Shown in pieces: positions 7,637-18,175 of a DNA stretch of 26,518 nt. A program made the translations under genes and the position numbers. Position 1 is the first letter of the stretch; each line of letters starts with the position of its first letter. Below the pieces are notes generated by a model. The model saw only the letters and a list, made by a program, of their open reading frames with translations, made no database searches and had not been told where the DNA came from. The stretch is from a virus: positions 1 to 26,518 of the IMG/VR virus record IMGVR_UViG_3300030085_002240; one strand, 5' to 3'.

Positions 7637-8437
7637 ATGTATTCAACATATATAGGGCAAAATAAAAGCCTAGTTTTTCCTGTTATGTGTAGTGGGTATG
7701 TTACATTAGATTATAGCGATAATGTTGTTGATGATGCTGGAACTGATAATGTTTATGGTATTTGGGATGATTATGATAGTTTTACATTTGAAGCAATTAT
7801 AACTCCTTATGATGTAGTTGGTAATGCTACTCACCCTAATAATATATCTACAAAAACAATGCCTTCAAGAAGCACTGGTCAGGGTTATAGTTATTTATCG
7901 TCTAGTAATAGGCTTAGTTATAAAATGTGTTTATACAGTTGTTCCGCTTTTGAAGTTAGATTAGCAAATACTCAGAGTAGTAGTGCTTCTGCCCCTGCTG
8001 AATATAGAATTGAATCAACTATTTTATTAGGTAGCACAGAATATACATGTAATTCTAGCACTTGCATTGTTTCTACTGCTGGAAAAAAATTAACCACAGA
8101 AAAAGAAAATGTGTATTCACATACACCATTTCATGTATTGGTTACTTACAATAACAATTCTAAAAATATTATGATTTTTGTTAATGGTATAAATGTAGGA
8201 GAACAAACTTTTGATACTAACGATGATTTTGTTATGGGTGCAGAAGATGTATTTATTGGTGTAGACCATTCACAATTTTCTAATACGGATGCAAATACTA
8301 GAAAACAATTTATGGGAGAAATACATGAATTATCAATTTCTAATATTAATGTTGAAAGAACTCCAAGAAGGTTTACTTTACATCCACAATTACATAATAA
8401 TCTCTTGTATCTAAGATTTGAGGAGGCAGATGAATGA
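7637..8437 (+). CDS. LamG / concanavalin A-like lectin-fold tail protein
   Basis: The protein has 266 residues. It has the jelly-roll pattern of the LamG/ConA-like family: about residue 53 FTFEAIITP, residues about 165-188 with HVLVTYNNN followed by IMIFVNGINVG, and about 226-237 FMGEIHELSISN, the classic last strands of this fold. Such domains bind glycans or proteins. Within a tail operon, between the distal-tail candidate and the hub, it most likely forms part of the tail tip and contacts the host surface layer. It has several cysteines (about residues 95-150), which could form disulphides outside the cell. The start is 8 bases after the previous stop, with TAGGTAAT upstream; the end overlaps the hub start as ATGA. 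Confidence 0.7.
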   Translation: MYSTYIGQNKSLVFPVMCSGYVTLDYSDNVVDDAGTDNVYGIWDDYDSFTFEAIITPYDVVGNATHPNNISTKTMPSRSTGQGYSYLSSSNRLSYKMCLYSCSAFEVRLANTQSSSASAPAEYRIESTILLGSTEYTCNSSTCIVSTAGKKLTTEKENVYSHTPFHVLVTYNNNSKNIMIFVNGINVGEQTFDTNDDFVMGAEDVFIGVDHSQFSNTDANTRKQFMGEIHELSISNINVERTPRRFTLHPQLHNNLLYLRFEEADE

Positions 8438-11400
8438 CTAATATTTATTCTGATTTAGTGGTTATGCAACGGGGTGGTTTAACTACTTCTAATCCTCCTA
8501 CTAATTCAGGAGTAGAAGTTCCAACAAATCCATTAATTAGGTTTTATAATCCTGATGATGCTTCAACAGGTGGAGAATGGCCAGCAAATGTAAGTAATCC
8601 TACTAATACTACCGCTATTACAGCAACAGGTATTGTTTGTTATGAAGTAGTTAAAAATAAATCAACAGGAGATACTGTTGCTACAAATGGAGTAAGTCAT
8701 ACAAATGGTAATCCAGTTCAATTGAATAGAATTTTTCCTACTGCGGCTGATGTTACAACATATGCTGAAAATTTTGCTAATACGCCCGGATATAGGATAA
8801 CTACCGACCCCACAACTTCTACATTACAAACTCCTTCAAACAATCATACTTCTGTTATTACAAATAATAGTTATGACCATTTTGTTTTACTCTTTGCAGA
8901 TGATGAAAATAAACACCATTTTGCTAAAATTACTGAATATATAAAAGATGATGATGGTAATAGAACATCATTTGAATTTACTCCTAGTTATGGAAAAGAA
9001 ATACCTAAAGGAACTAAATTTACTATTTTTAAGGGTCCACAATTTAAAGATGGTTCTGGCAATTTAGTAAATACAGATGTTATAGCGGTGGCATACGGAT
9101 TAAGAATGGCCGGTAGTGGTAATAAACATGCAAATCATACGTTTTTATCAAGACCTAACTTTTACTTTTATGAAGATAGGGTAAATAACCCAAGCGAGTT
9201 AGACCATAACACAAAATATACTTTATACTCATCTAGGTCTGATGGTTCATCAGTTTCTCATATTAAAACCGTATTTTCAACAGTTCAAGATTTTGGTGAA
9301 AGAATTATTGATAATAGTTTATTTTCATATAACATTAAATTAGTTGATAATCTTAGAAATATAGATGAATCTGCGACTAATGATTATGTTGATTGGGACA
9401 CGGCTATTGCTAATATTCAAAGAAGATTATCTGATAATACGAGCAATTCATACACTGGGCCAACTAGATATTTACATTATACTTCTTCTCCAGAAGAATG
9501 TTCTTTACATACAAATGTAATGGATTTTGAAATAAATAAAAATATTTCAGTTAGTGGTGATTATTGTGAAATAAAATTAACAGATACTCAAAGAATTTTA
9601 TCTCATAAAATAAAAGAAAATGACCCATTAACTATAAGAAAAAATTTAACTAATAATAGTATGAGTGAAGAATATGATGCACAATTAATAGGAACTTTCA
9701 CTGGAACATCTGGTTCAACATCATTAACAGCAACTTTAGAAAATGGTCAAGATTTAACTAATTTATTGAAGAGTGGTGCTAATTATCAAGATATAAAATT
9801 AGGTAATCATTATTATAGTATTAGTGCTATTAGTGCAGTTAGTTCTAATACCCAAACCCTAACAATTAGTCATTTTGGTAGTAGTATTAGTGGTAGAAGT
9901 AGCGGAGGATTACAAGAGAGTTATTCAAGTCAAAATGCTTTTAGGCCAAGATGGTCTACAATTACTCAAAATTTGATAGTTGATTTTGAATTAGATAGCA
10001 GAATTTCTGATTTAGAAATTTTCTTAACTCAAGGAACTTTAGCGGGAACGAGATTGCCTTTTGCCACAGTAGATACTAATAATAAATTTACAACAATAAC
10101 ATACGAGACAGGTAGATTTAACTCAGTAGTTAGTAGTCAGCATATTTTAGATTTTTATGTTGGTAGTTATATTATAGATAAAAAAGTTTTTGAAGGTGTT
10201 GTAGAAGTAATTATAGAAGAATCAATACAAGGCATTCCATCATTTAAAGTAATAGGAAGAAATAAAGTTAGAGAATTACTCGGACCAATAATTAATAGAA
10301 ATTATACTCATTCAGAAGATATGATTTATTCTACTTATGGACCGTTAGCATTTTCTAATGCAGTTGTTAATGCTTCACTAACTACAATACAATCAACTGG
10401 AGCAGTAGCGATTAATGCTACTACTATTACAGTTAATCATCATAGTGATACTTTAGGTAATCAAGCAATTTATGTTGGTCAATTAATTTTTAACTCTGAT
10501 AAGCATTTTGTCGGTGAAGTAGCAGCATTTGATAATGACGCATCTTCTGGAACATATAGACAAATTACATTAAAAGATGGTGCTATGACTTCTCTTGCTT
10601 CAAGTGAAGTTCTACATCTTACTTCATTTCCACTATTTTCTTTTTCTAAAGCGATACAATCTAATCACCATAAAACCAATTCTGTAACGTCATTAGATAG
10701 TAGTGCAAATAAAGGATTAATTTTTACTTCAGGAAAGGATTTAAATACTAATATTACTTTAATTGGTTCTTCTTTAAATACAGATAAAAATGCTAGAGGC
10801 TTTAATATCTCTAGTCCAGATAATATAGATAAAGATAATAATTTTTATTGTGCATTAACTGGTTTAGAACACGCAGAATATTACAAAAAATATGCTGAAT
10901 CTAAAATTGTTAATTCTGTAATGAGTTATGATGTAATTGATATTGAACAAAAGGATAATAAAAGTATTATTGAATTAGCACCACTTTGTCCTGCTATTCT
11001 AGCAAGAGAAAATTTGAATAGAGAAAATGTTGCATTAGAAACTTTAATAGATACTGGTTGGACTTTTTCTGCTAACGTATCTAATGCTTCTAATTTTACT
11101 CTTACAATAGGTTCTTCAAATTGGGGTAATTTACCATTTGATTTTGCTACACATCAACCTGAATATATTTATGAAGAAGATGGAACAGTGATTGGTAAAG
11201 TTCTTTGGAAAAGAGCAAAACAAACCCATAACGGAAGTTCAGGACAAACAATTTCATACAATATATCTTTAGATAGATTTTATACTTCGGTTGCTGGAAC
11301 TAAGATTTATAGAATTGATTCATATAAAAATTCACAATTATCATTTTTAAATAAACAAGGTATTGATGTAGGTGGGGTAGTTCAACTAGTCAATCCACAA

Positions 11401-14400
11401 TATTCTGTAAATAATAGACCTATTGGTTTTCGTGATATTACTTCTGAAACGTTTCACGGACAAAATTTGTATAGGTATTTAGATACACACTCCTCTGATT
11501 CAGCATCAATTACAGGAAAAAATGTTATCACTGTTGATATGGATGCAATACAAAATATTATGGCTACAACTAGTAATTTAAGAACTATTTCTTCTTCGTA
11601 TAAATTTTATCCGGGTTCTGGCTTTAATTCTTCTATTGTAAGTGATGGTAATTTAGGAGCAGTAGATAGAGTATTAAATCATGCTAAAACAGAAAATAAA
11701 CCTGTTGTTGGTTCTAACTTTGCTGATGCTAAAAATTATAGTGCAGCCACATCTACATTTGCACCACATAATTTTAAATTAAATACCAATTATAGTAAAA
11801 TGGACTCATTACCAAAAGCAACAATTGATACCTCTCTTGATTGGGGAAGAGGTAATTTAGGTCGTCAAAGTTCTTTTAGAGAAGAAGACCAAGGAAGATT
11901 AAATGCAATAAATAGAGCAAGAGAATACTTAGAACATATTCATAAAAGTGCAGAAAAATATTTTATATTCTCTGTTGCTGATATATACCCGGATTCAAAA
12001 CAAAGGGAAACAAATATTTTAAATGGTAGTAAATTATTTACTGATTACAATATTATGTTATATGGTGAACCAACAAAAGAAGAGAGTAGTATAACATATG
12101 AAGATTTAATTGGTAGTGCAAGTAGAGAAAATAATACAGATGAAAATTTTGAAACATTAACTATTTCTGAATCATCAATAAACCCCTCGGAAATTAAAAG
12201 ATTTGGTGTAATGCGTTTAACCGAATTATGTTTTGATTGGCACTTTAATGTCGTAGACCCTGAAAATATTGTAGAACATAAAACCACTATACCTAATTTT
12301 ATATATAGCGCACAAAATATAATTGATAGAAGTAGTCATGGAACTGTTACTGGTGCAGTTGATTATAATGCTAGTTCTAATACTACTATCGAAATACCTG
12401 CCTCTAGTCATGGTTTAGGACATAGTGGTGGTGAATTAATATTTTACGAAGATGGTAATATGGTAGGTAAACTTCATAGTTCATCTACCGCAAATACATT
12501 AATATTCTTAAACAGTGAAAACCCTAATGGTATTGGTTCAAATAAAAATGGAGAATTTCCTGTTCATACTGGAACTGCAACTAAATTATATAAAATTAAA
12601 TCTGCATTTTTCTCAGGTGAAGAGTTAGTAGATACATTAGTGATGGGACAAGGTAAAGAAGATACTTTACTTAACATTAAAGGTTTTACTACTGATTCCC
12701 ATGTAGCAGATTTAAGTAATTTTCCAACTAATAGAAATGAAGGATTTGGTATGTATAGGGGTGCAGTATTTAAAAAGGATGATACTGCCGCAAACCACAA
12801 ATTTGACCATGTTAATTTTGAATCTATACAATTGAATGACCAAAACATACAACTACCATTAATGTTACAACAAAGAACTAGTGGTAGTTATGTTAATAAT
12901 AACTCACTAATCGTTCAAAGTGATTCATGGACAGAAGCAGAAATTACTTCAGGTCAAATAATAAGTAATGCATCAAATGTTAGAACAGTTGGAACATTAA
13001 CTGGAATTACTTGCACAGATGTTGCTACTACTGGAAGCACTTCAAATGATTTAGAAGTTACAGTAATTACAGAACAAATAGGTGGTGGCGGATATAACTT
13101 TGCTACTAGTAAAGTATTCATTACAAATAATCCTAGTGGTTCTTATGTTGATGGAGATACAGTTAAAATATTAAAAGCAGATATAGGGACTTCTGGTGGA
13201 ACTGATATTGAATTTACAGTTCGTAGAGGAACAGGTTCTAGCGGTAATGGTGTATTAGATAGAATTCATCCTTCTAGAGTTATTGAAGCATTACAAGTTA
13301 ATTCACAGGGAAATAATACAGGAGCAAGCAATTTTATAGTTAATAAAGATACAATATTAACTCACAATATTTATTATCCTTCTAGAATAGTTTTATTCGA
13401 CAAATATAATTTAGATAGAGGAACATCCGGTAGTTCTAATTCACCAAATAATCTAAATATACCAAATTTTGACGGTATGTGTTTAGCGGTTGGAGAAGGA
13501 GCAGTAAATGTTAAAATAGATGCTAAAACAGGTGGAGCAAGATTTAGTTCATTATTTTTACCATTGTATGAAAATTTTGCAGTTGGAGCAGATGTTAAAG
13601 CAGGTGATTATATTGGTATGGGTGCTGAATATTTCTTTAAACCTATACTTAAATTAAAAGTTCAAAGTAGCACAAGTAGTGGAGTTCCTGCTTTAGAAAC
13701 TACTACAAAAAATGGGACTACTCATACTACAATTCACATAAATAATTATAGCGACTATATATCTTCTGATGGCGCAGGTAATGACCATCCTAATAATTAT
13801 TGGTTAGATTTTGGGCCTAATTTAACAGGATATTATTTAGCAGATATGAATGGTTATATGACTGATATTGATGATGTAAGTAGCACAAGATATAGTGGTT
13901 TTGAGATGGAACTTGGTTCTTCTTACTCTGTTCAACCAGAAAAATTATTGTATGTTGTTTCACATACAATCATAGGTGATTCAAATGGTATAACACACAA
14001 AATTGTTTTAGATGGAGATATAAGCACCGCAGTTACGCCCTTTTTAAGATATTATAGGATATTTAAACCATCAGAAGTTTGTTTCCATGAAAATACACCA
14101 AACAAATTAGAATTTTATACTATGAACTCTGAATACACAAAAATGCCAAGAAGCGATAAAATGTATGGAGATGTTGCAGACACTAATACATTTCAAAATT
14201 CTATTGTTGGTTTACAAGGTAGTAACGCAGTAATTCAAGGAGAATCAGTTAGTCCTCCAAGAAAGGTATCAATTGGGTATAAAGACGCAGTATTATCTAT
14301 GTATGTTATAATAGATTCTGATAGATTAGGTTCAGGAGATAATTATGTTGTTCGTGACCCAACAAATTTCTTTGGTGAAGATAAAGCATTAGGTAAAGGA

Positions 14401-15555
14401 AATTATACTTTTTATACTAGTGATGGAATTACTAAAAGAAAACAAAGTTTTGGTTTAGAAACATTTTCAATAACAGGTATCAGAGGAAGTTCTTTTGGTA
14501 GAACTATTACAGTTCCTACATTAACATTTGCAGATAAATTTGAAAAACAACTAGGAATAGTTTCCTTTTCAACACCTTTTACTGTTACAAGCCCAAGACC
14601 AACAAAATTAAGAAGGGCTTCAAATGCTAAAATAGGTTGTTCAGTTAGTATTGCATTAGAAGCAGAAGATATAATTAATGATATTTTAGAAAGAAATAAT
14701 ATACAATTTGATAATACAACTCCTGAATTTGAGTATTTTATAGGACCAAACTTTCAAGGAGCAGATGCTTATTCAGCAATTAATTTCTTAGCAAGATTAA
14801 AAAATAAAAGATTAGATTTTGATGGTAATAACATTTCATTAACTAAAATATTAGATAGTTCTAATTTTACTAAAGCATTTATAACAGATGAAAATCCAGA
14901 TTATAAAATTACAAGCGTAACTAGAGAAAATTCTTTATTTGATTATTATAACGACATTAATGTTTACGGAAGAGGAGTTAAATCTAAAGTGCGTGATATA
15001 CGGGGAATCAAAAAATTTGGAACAAAAACTTTAGAAGTTACTGATGAATCCTTGACTACACAAGAAGAAGTAGATACAGAAGCAAGAAGATTACTTAAAC
15101 AACACACAGAAAATAGTAAAAGAGTTACGGTAACTTTAGGAACTGATAAATTAAAATATTTAAGAGTTGGTGATGTAGTAGATTTTGAATCTAAATATAA
15201 TGGAATAGTTAGAGGCGAATATTTGGTTTTGGGTATAAAATATGAAATTGGGCCTATGCAATTAGAATTAGGTGTTTTTAATGCCGGTTTACAGGCTAAA
15301 CTTGCAGAGATATTGATTGATAATAAAAAGTCAAGAGCATTCATTAGAGGTCAAACTTTTAAAGAAAATGAAGAAACTGCTATCAATCTTGAACAATATA
15401 GAGTAAAACCAATCAAATTAATAATTACTAAAACTACTTCTGCGGGTTCATTCTTGTTAGGTTTCAGTCAAACATTAAATATAGGGACCGCCACATTAGG
15501 ATTCACCGGAGGAACTAGTTCTACTACTACTACATTAAAGGAGATAAATCTATGA
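8434..15555 (+). CDS. Giant tail hub / central baseplate protein
   Basis: The protein has 2373 residues, the largest in the window; AGGAGG lies upstream of its ATG. The C-terminal part carries the tail-hub pattern: NDINVYGRGVKSK (about 2174), EEVDTEARRLLKQHTE (about 2212) and LRVGDVVDFESKYNGIV then GEYLVLGI (about 2243-2275), as in baseplate hubs related to T4 gp27 / SPP1 gp21. An earlier segment (about 583-623) has KVFEGVVEVIIEE and GRNKVRELLGPIINRNY, also hub-like, so hub subdomains may be separated by long insertions. The middle is Ser/Thr/Asn-rich beta sequence with recurring modules of the form E-DG-xxxGKV...YKI (about 675, 912 and 1338). The C-terminal 60 residues are Thr/Gly-rich. It probably forms the tail-tip trimer and holds the fibre. 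Confidence 0.75.
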   Translation: MTNIYSDLVVMQRGGLTTSNPPTNSGVEVPTNPLIRFYNPDDASTGGEWPANVSNPTNTTAITATGIVCYEVVKNKSTGDTVATNGVSHTNGNPVQLNRIFPTAADVTTYAENFANTPGYRITTDPTTSTLQTPSNNHTSVITNNSYDHFVLLFADDENKHHFAKITEYIKDDDGNRTSFEFTPSYGKEIPKGTKFTIFKGPQFKDGSGNLVNTDVIAVAYGLRMAGSGNKHANHTFLSRPNFYFYEDRVNNPSELDHNTKYTLYSSRSDGSSVSHIKTVFSTVQDFGERIIDNSLFSYNIKLVDNLRNIDESATNDYVDWDTAIANIQRRLSDNTSNSYTGPTRYLHYTSSPEECSLHTNVMDFEINKNISVSGDYCEIKLTDTQRILSHKIKENDPLTIRKNLTNNSMSEEYDAQLIGTFTGTSGSTSLTATLENGQDLTNLLKSGANYQDIKLGNHYYSISAISAVSSNTQTLTISHFGSSISGRSSGGLQESYSSQNAFRPRWSTITQNLIVDFELDSRISDLEIFLTQGTLAGTRLPFATVDTNNKFTTITYETGRFNSVVSSQHILDFYVGSYIIDKKVFEGVVEVIIEESIQGIPSFKVIGRNKVRELLGPIINRNYTHSEDMIYSTYGPLAFSNAVVNASLTTIQSTGAVAINATTITVNHHSDTLGNQAIYVGQLIFNSDKHFVGEVAAFDNDASSGTYRQITLKDGAMTSLASSEVLHLTSFPLFSFSKAIQSNHHKTNSVTSLDSSANKGLIFTSGKDLNTNITLIGSSLNTDKNARGFNISSPDNIDKDNNFYCALTGLEHAEYYKKYAESKIVNSVMSYDVIDIEQKDNKSIIELAPLCPAILARENLNRENVALETLIDTGWTFSANVSNASNFTLTIGSSNWGNLPFDFATHQPEYIYEEDGTVIGKVLWKRAKQTHNGSSGQTISYNISLDRFYTSVAGTKIYRIDSYKNSQLSFLNKQGIDVGGVVQLVNPQYSVNNRPIGFRDITSETFHGQNLYRYLDTHSSDSASITGKNVITVDMDAIQNIMATTSNLRTISSSYKFYPGSGFNSSIVSDGNLGAVDRVLNHAKTENKPVVGSNFADAKNYSAATSTFAPHNFKLNTNYSKMDSLPKATIDTSLDWGRGNLGRQSSFREEDQGRLNAINRAREYLEHIHKSAEKYFIFSVADIYPDSKQRETNILNGSKLFTDYNIMLYGEPTKEESSITYEDLIGSASRENNTDENFETLTISESSINPSEIKRFGVMRLTELCFDWHFNVVDPENIVEHKTTIPNFIYSAQNIIDRSSHGTVTGAVDYNASSNTTIEIPASSHGLGHSGGELIFYEDGNMVGKLHSSSTANTLIFLNSENPNGIGSNKNGEFPVHTGTATKLYKIKSAFFSGEELVDTLVMGQGKEDTLLNIKGFTTDSHVADLSNFPTNRNEGFGMYRGAVFKKDDTAANHKFDHVNFESIQLNDQNIQLPLMLQQRTSGSYVNNNSLIVQSDSWTEAEITSGQIISNASNVRTVGTLTGITCTDVATTGSTSNDLEVTVITEQIGGGGYNFATSKVFITNNPSGSYVDGDTVKILKADIGTSGGTDIEFTVRRGTGSSGNGVLDRIHPSRVIEALQVNSQGNNTGASNFIVNKDTILTHNIYYPSRIVLFDKYNLDRGTSGSSNSPNNLNIPNFDGMCLAVGEGAVNVKIDAKTGGARFSSLFLPLYENFAVGADVKAGDYIGMGAEYFFKPILKLKVQSSTSSGVPALETTTKNGTTHTTIHINNYSDYISSDGAGNDHPNNYWLDFGPNLTGYYLADMNGYMTDIDDVSSTRYSGFEMELGSSYSVQPEKLLYVVSHTIIGDSNGITHKIVLDGDISTAVTPFLRYYRIFKPSEVCFHENTPNKLEFYTMNSEYTKMPRSDKMYGDVADTNTFQNSIVGLQGSNAVIQGESVSPPRKVSIGYKDAVLSMYVIIDSDRLGSGDNYVVRDPTNFFGEDKALGKGNYTFYTSDGITKRKQSFGLETFSITGIRGSSFGRTITVPTLTFADKFEKQLGIVSFSTPFTVTSPRPTKLRRASNAKIGCSVSIALEAEDIINDILERNNIQFDNTTPEFEYFIGPNFQGADAYSAINFLARLKNKRLDFDGNNISLTKILDSSNFTKAFITDENPDYKITSVTRENSLFDYYNDINVYGRGVKSKVRDIRGIKKFGTKTLEVTDESLTTQEEVDTEARRLLKQHTENSKRVTVTLGTDKLKYLRVGDVVDFESKYNGIVRGEYLVLGIKYEIGPMQLELGVFNAGLQAKLAEILIDNKKSRAFIRGQTFKENEETAINLEQYRVKPIKLIITKTTSAGSFLLGFSQTLNIGTATLGFTGGTSSTTTTLKEINL

Positions 15556-15971
15556 TAACCGAAGAAACAAAACGAAGAATGGCGATGTTTTTAAAAACAT
15601 TTACTACAACCGCGAAAGTAGGTAATGGTGGTGATAGCACTAACCCATCTAGTAATGATTTAGATTCGGTTGTTGCATCTTCATCATCATTTTCGTCAGT
15701 ATTATCCGATGAAAATGTAGTTGATTTCAATGCTACTTTTAATTCGCTAAATGGTGAAACAATAAGGGAGTTTGGTATATTTGCTACATTACCCTCAAAT
15801 GAGGTTCATTTTAATACTCTAAAAACAAATATGGCTTTATCAGTATCAGATACTATTTCTACGGCAGTTACAACAGATACAGTTATGGTTGCTAGATTCA
15901 ACTTTGATGCGTTAGGGCCTTTTACTGCATCAGATACAATAGATATTACTTTAGTGGCGGAGGTCGAATAA
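15552..15971 (+). CDS. Small tail-tip / fibre-attachment protein
   Basis: The protein has 139 residues; AAGGAG precedes the ATG. Residues about 20-45 (KVGNGGDSTNPSSNDLD) and about 65-90 (FNSLNGETIREFGIFA) follow a pattern seen in small tail proteins next to fibres, where GxGGT..P..D..L is followed by an E.G.F segment and a beta C-terminus. It lies between the hub and the fibre, so it probably links the two. The family is not named with certainty. The ATGA overlap with the hub gene suggests coordinated synthesis. Confidence 0.5.
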   Translation: MITEETKRRMAMFLKTFTTTAKVGNGGDSTNPSSNDLDSVVASSSSFSSVLSDENVVDFNATFNSLNGETIREFGIFATLPSNEVHFNTLKTNMALSVSDTISTAVTTDTVMVARFNFDALGPFTASDTIDITLVAEVE

Positions 15972-15972
15972 T

Positions 15973-17997
15973 ATGGTAAGTAACCCTAATCAATACAGTA
16001 AAAGTGCAACATCACCAACTGCTCAAATAGAGGATGGTGTTGATTTTCCACATACAGGAATTATTAAAGCACTTTCTGATGGTTTAGGTCAAAACTATGC
16101 AATAAGTGGATTTGATATTACAATTGATAGTGCAACACAAATTGACGTAGGAGCAGGTGTTATTTTTAGAGATGGTAATAAAGTTTCAATTAGTGCAGTA
16201 AATAATATGGCTTTAAGTTCTACTTATACTAATGGTTATCATTTATTAGTAGCAGATAGTTCAAATGTTCTTAGAATTAGGAATCCTACTGCTGTAAATA
16301 AAGTTCCAGAATATACAGCAGGAGATACTATTATTGCTGTTGTTACACACAATGGAACAGCAAATGTTGGTCTTCAATATCTTACTGTAAATAAAACTGA
16401 AAATAGTTTAAGTATAGGTTATAATAATTCTGGTTATACAGAAATGAGTAAAATAACTGCTGCTTCTGGTGGAACTACCGTAGAAGTTCCTACTGCTGGT
16501 GGAGATTTTGTTATTGATAATACAGACGCAGATAAAAAAATTGTAGCAAGATTAGGTAGTGATGATGCTAATACTGCTTTTGAGGTTAGAAATAATTCTG
16601 ATGCTGCTAAATTAAGTATAACTGGAGCAGGAGCAACAACAGTTACAGGAGATTTATCTGTTACTGGGCAAATTACTGGAACAACAACTGGAACAACAGA
16701 TGCAGGATTAACACTAATAAATACAAATGCGGGAACTGGAACTGCACCAGATTTAGTATTTTTTAGAAACTCTTCATCACCCGCAGATAATGATTTTACA
16801 ATGAGAATAGATGCTAGAGGAAAAAATGATGCTGGTTCACCTGAAAATATTGACTATACAAGTATATTTGCTAGAATTTTAGATAAAACAGATGGAACAG
16901 AAGATGGAACTTTATTGATTGGTTCTATTGTTGATGGAGATACAGTTGATGCTTTTAACACTCAATTAATGGTTGAAGGGTCAGGTATTCGTGTAAGAGG
17001 ATTAACAGGAACAGGAACCGCACCTGCGGGTGAAATATCAATTGAAACAAGAGAAACTACTGTTGTTGCTAATGATGAATTAGGTAGAATTAATTTTTCT
17101 GCGCCAGTAGAAGGTAGTGGTTCAGATGCAACAGAAGTTTCTGCTTCTATTAAAGCAATAGCACAAGATACATTTAGTAGTAGTGTTAATGCAACAGATT
17201 TAATTTTATCTACTGGTTCGTCTGGTGCTGCTACTGAAAAATTAAGAGTTACTTCCGATGGTAAAGTAGGAATAAATACAAATAATCCTGATAATGCATT
17301 ACAAGTAGTAAATAGCGATTCAACAACTAATGCAGTTGTATTTCCATTAAAAATTACAGAAGAAACATCAGGGACTCCCGCTACTGGTTTAGGTGTTGGA
17401 ATACAATTTGAAGTAGAAACATCAGCAGGAAATAATGAAATTGGTGCTACAATAGAAACTGCAATTACTGATACAACAGGAGGTTCAGAAGATTTTTCTT
17501 TAACATTAAAAACAATGTCCGGTGGTGCTGCTGCGGCTGAAAGATTAAAATTCGATAATTCAGGTTCAATGATTACTCCAATGACTGATGGCCGCGCTCA
17601 TACATATATGACTCCGGGTGGGGGAATGTTAGTTTCTGGCCCAACAGGAACTAAAGGACAATTAATGCATGGTTATATACAAATACCTGATGTTAGAAAC
17701 TCTGCAAATAACTTTTTTGAATTACCAGCAACAAGTAGTTCTACTGTAAATACAGGACAAATAATTATAATTAAAAATGTTACATCTGCTTCTGCTATTA
17801 TTTCTCCGGCAAGTGGTGATGAAATTGATTTTGCTCAAACTACTCATGGAATGATTGGAACTTCTAATGTTTTGACTTTGCCTAGTATGGGTTGTGTTAC
17901 GTTATGTGCTTATATTAGTTATGATAAAAATAATTTAACTGATGCTAATGGTTTAGGTAACTTACAGAACGGTTGGTTCATAGTGAGTTCTACATGA
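15973..17997 (+). CDS. Tail fibre protein
   Basis: The protein has 674 residues; GGAGGT lies upstream. The N-terminal 170 residues are a compact beta-type anchor. The centre has fibre-shaft sequence with VTGDLSVTGQITGTTTG (about 225) and a KVGINTNNPDNALQV element (about 430-443), the vGI.T..P...L.V motif common in fibre and spike proteins. The last 80-90 residues (GQIIIIKNVTSASAIISP ... NGWFIVSS) resemble a trimeric fibre tip with an ending typical of receptor-binding domains. It likely binds the archaeal surface. It is the last large gene of the rightward operon. Confidence 0.75.
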   Translation: MVSNPNQYSKSATSPTAQIEDGVDFPHTGIIKALSDGLGQNYAISGFDITIDSATQIDVGAGVIFRDGNKVSISAVNNMALSSTYTNGYHLLVADSSNVLRIRNPTAVNKVPEYTAGDTIIAVVTHNGTANVGLQYLTVNKTENSLSIGYNNSGYTEMSKITAASGGTTVEVPTAGGDFVIDNTDADKKIVARLGSDDANTAFEVRNNSDAAKLSITGAGATTVTGDLSVTGQITGTTTGTTDAGLTLINTNAGTGTAPDLVFFRNSSSPADNDFTMRIDARGKNDAGSPENIDYTSIFARILDKTDGTEDGTLLIGSIVDGDTVDAFNTQLMVEGSGIRVRGLTGTGTAPAGEISIETRETTVVANDELGRINFSAPVEGSGSDATEVSASIKAIAQDTFSSSVNATDLILSTGSSGAATEKLRVTSDGKVGINTNNPDNALQVVNSDSTTNAVVFPLKITEETSGTPATGLGVGIQFEVETSAGNNEIGATIETAITDTTGGSEDFSLTLKTMSGGAAAAERLKFDNSGSMITPMTDGRAHTYMTPGGGMLVSGPTGTKGQLMHGYIQIPDVRNSANNFFELPATSSSTVNTGQIIIIKNVTSASAIISPASGDEIDFAQTTHGMIGTSNVLTLPSMGCVTLCAYISYDKNNLTDANGLGNLQNGWFIVSST

Positions 17998-18086
17998 AAA
18001 CTAAAACTAAGGTTGTTTATATAACAATAAATTTGCTTCTTTTTCTAGTTGCAGCATTTATTTTATTTGCATCTTATGGTGATTAA
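17994..18086 (+). CDS. 30-residue single-span membrane microprotein
   Basis: ATG at 17994 overlaps the fibre stop (ATGA) and the frame ends with TAA at 18084-18086. The product starts MKTKTKVVYITINLLL and has one hydrophobic stretch (about residues 7-27) after a Lys-rich N-terminus, giving a predicted N-in membrane helix, and ends SYGD. The coupling to the fibre gene and the clean hydrophobic segment argue that it is real. Its place at the end of the virion module would suit a pinholin-like or other exit function, but no family can be named. Confidence 0.55.
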   Translation: MKTKTKVVYITINLLLFLVAAFILFASYGD

Positions 18087-18116
18087 AATACAAGCCTCTG
18101 AGGGGGTCTGAGAAGC

Positions 18117-18175
18117 CGTCGAATGCTCAAGGGGGGCCGGACCCCCACCCATTTCAAGGGGTGTCTTGAGCGACG
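18117..18175 (+). ncRNA. GC-rich three-way-junction RNA element / rightward terminator candidate
   Basis: The bases fold with no mispairs in the core. P1 is CGTC (18117-18120) with GACG (18172-18175) plus GCTCAAG (18125-18131) with CTTGAGC (18165-18171), with a GAAT bulge between. P2 is GGGGG (18132-18136) with CCCCC (18142-18146) and a CCGGA loop. P3 is ACCC (18147-18150) with GGGT (18159-18162) and an 8-base loop. Only two bases are unpaired at the junction. TTTT (18176-18179) follows directly, so it may end the rightward transcript; a stable RNA or protein-bound DNA structure are alternatives. The GC content stands far above the flanking sequence. Confidence 0.5.
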
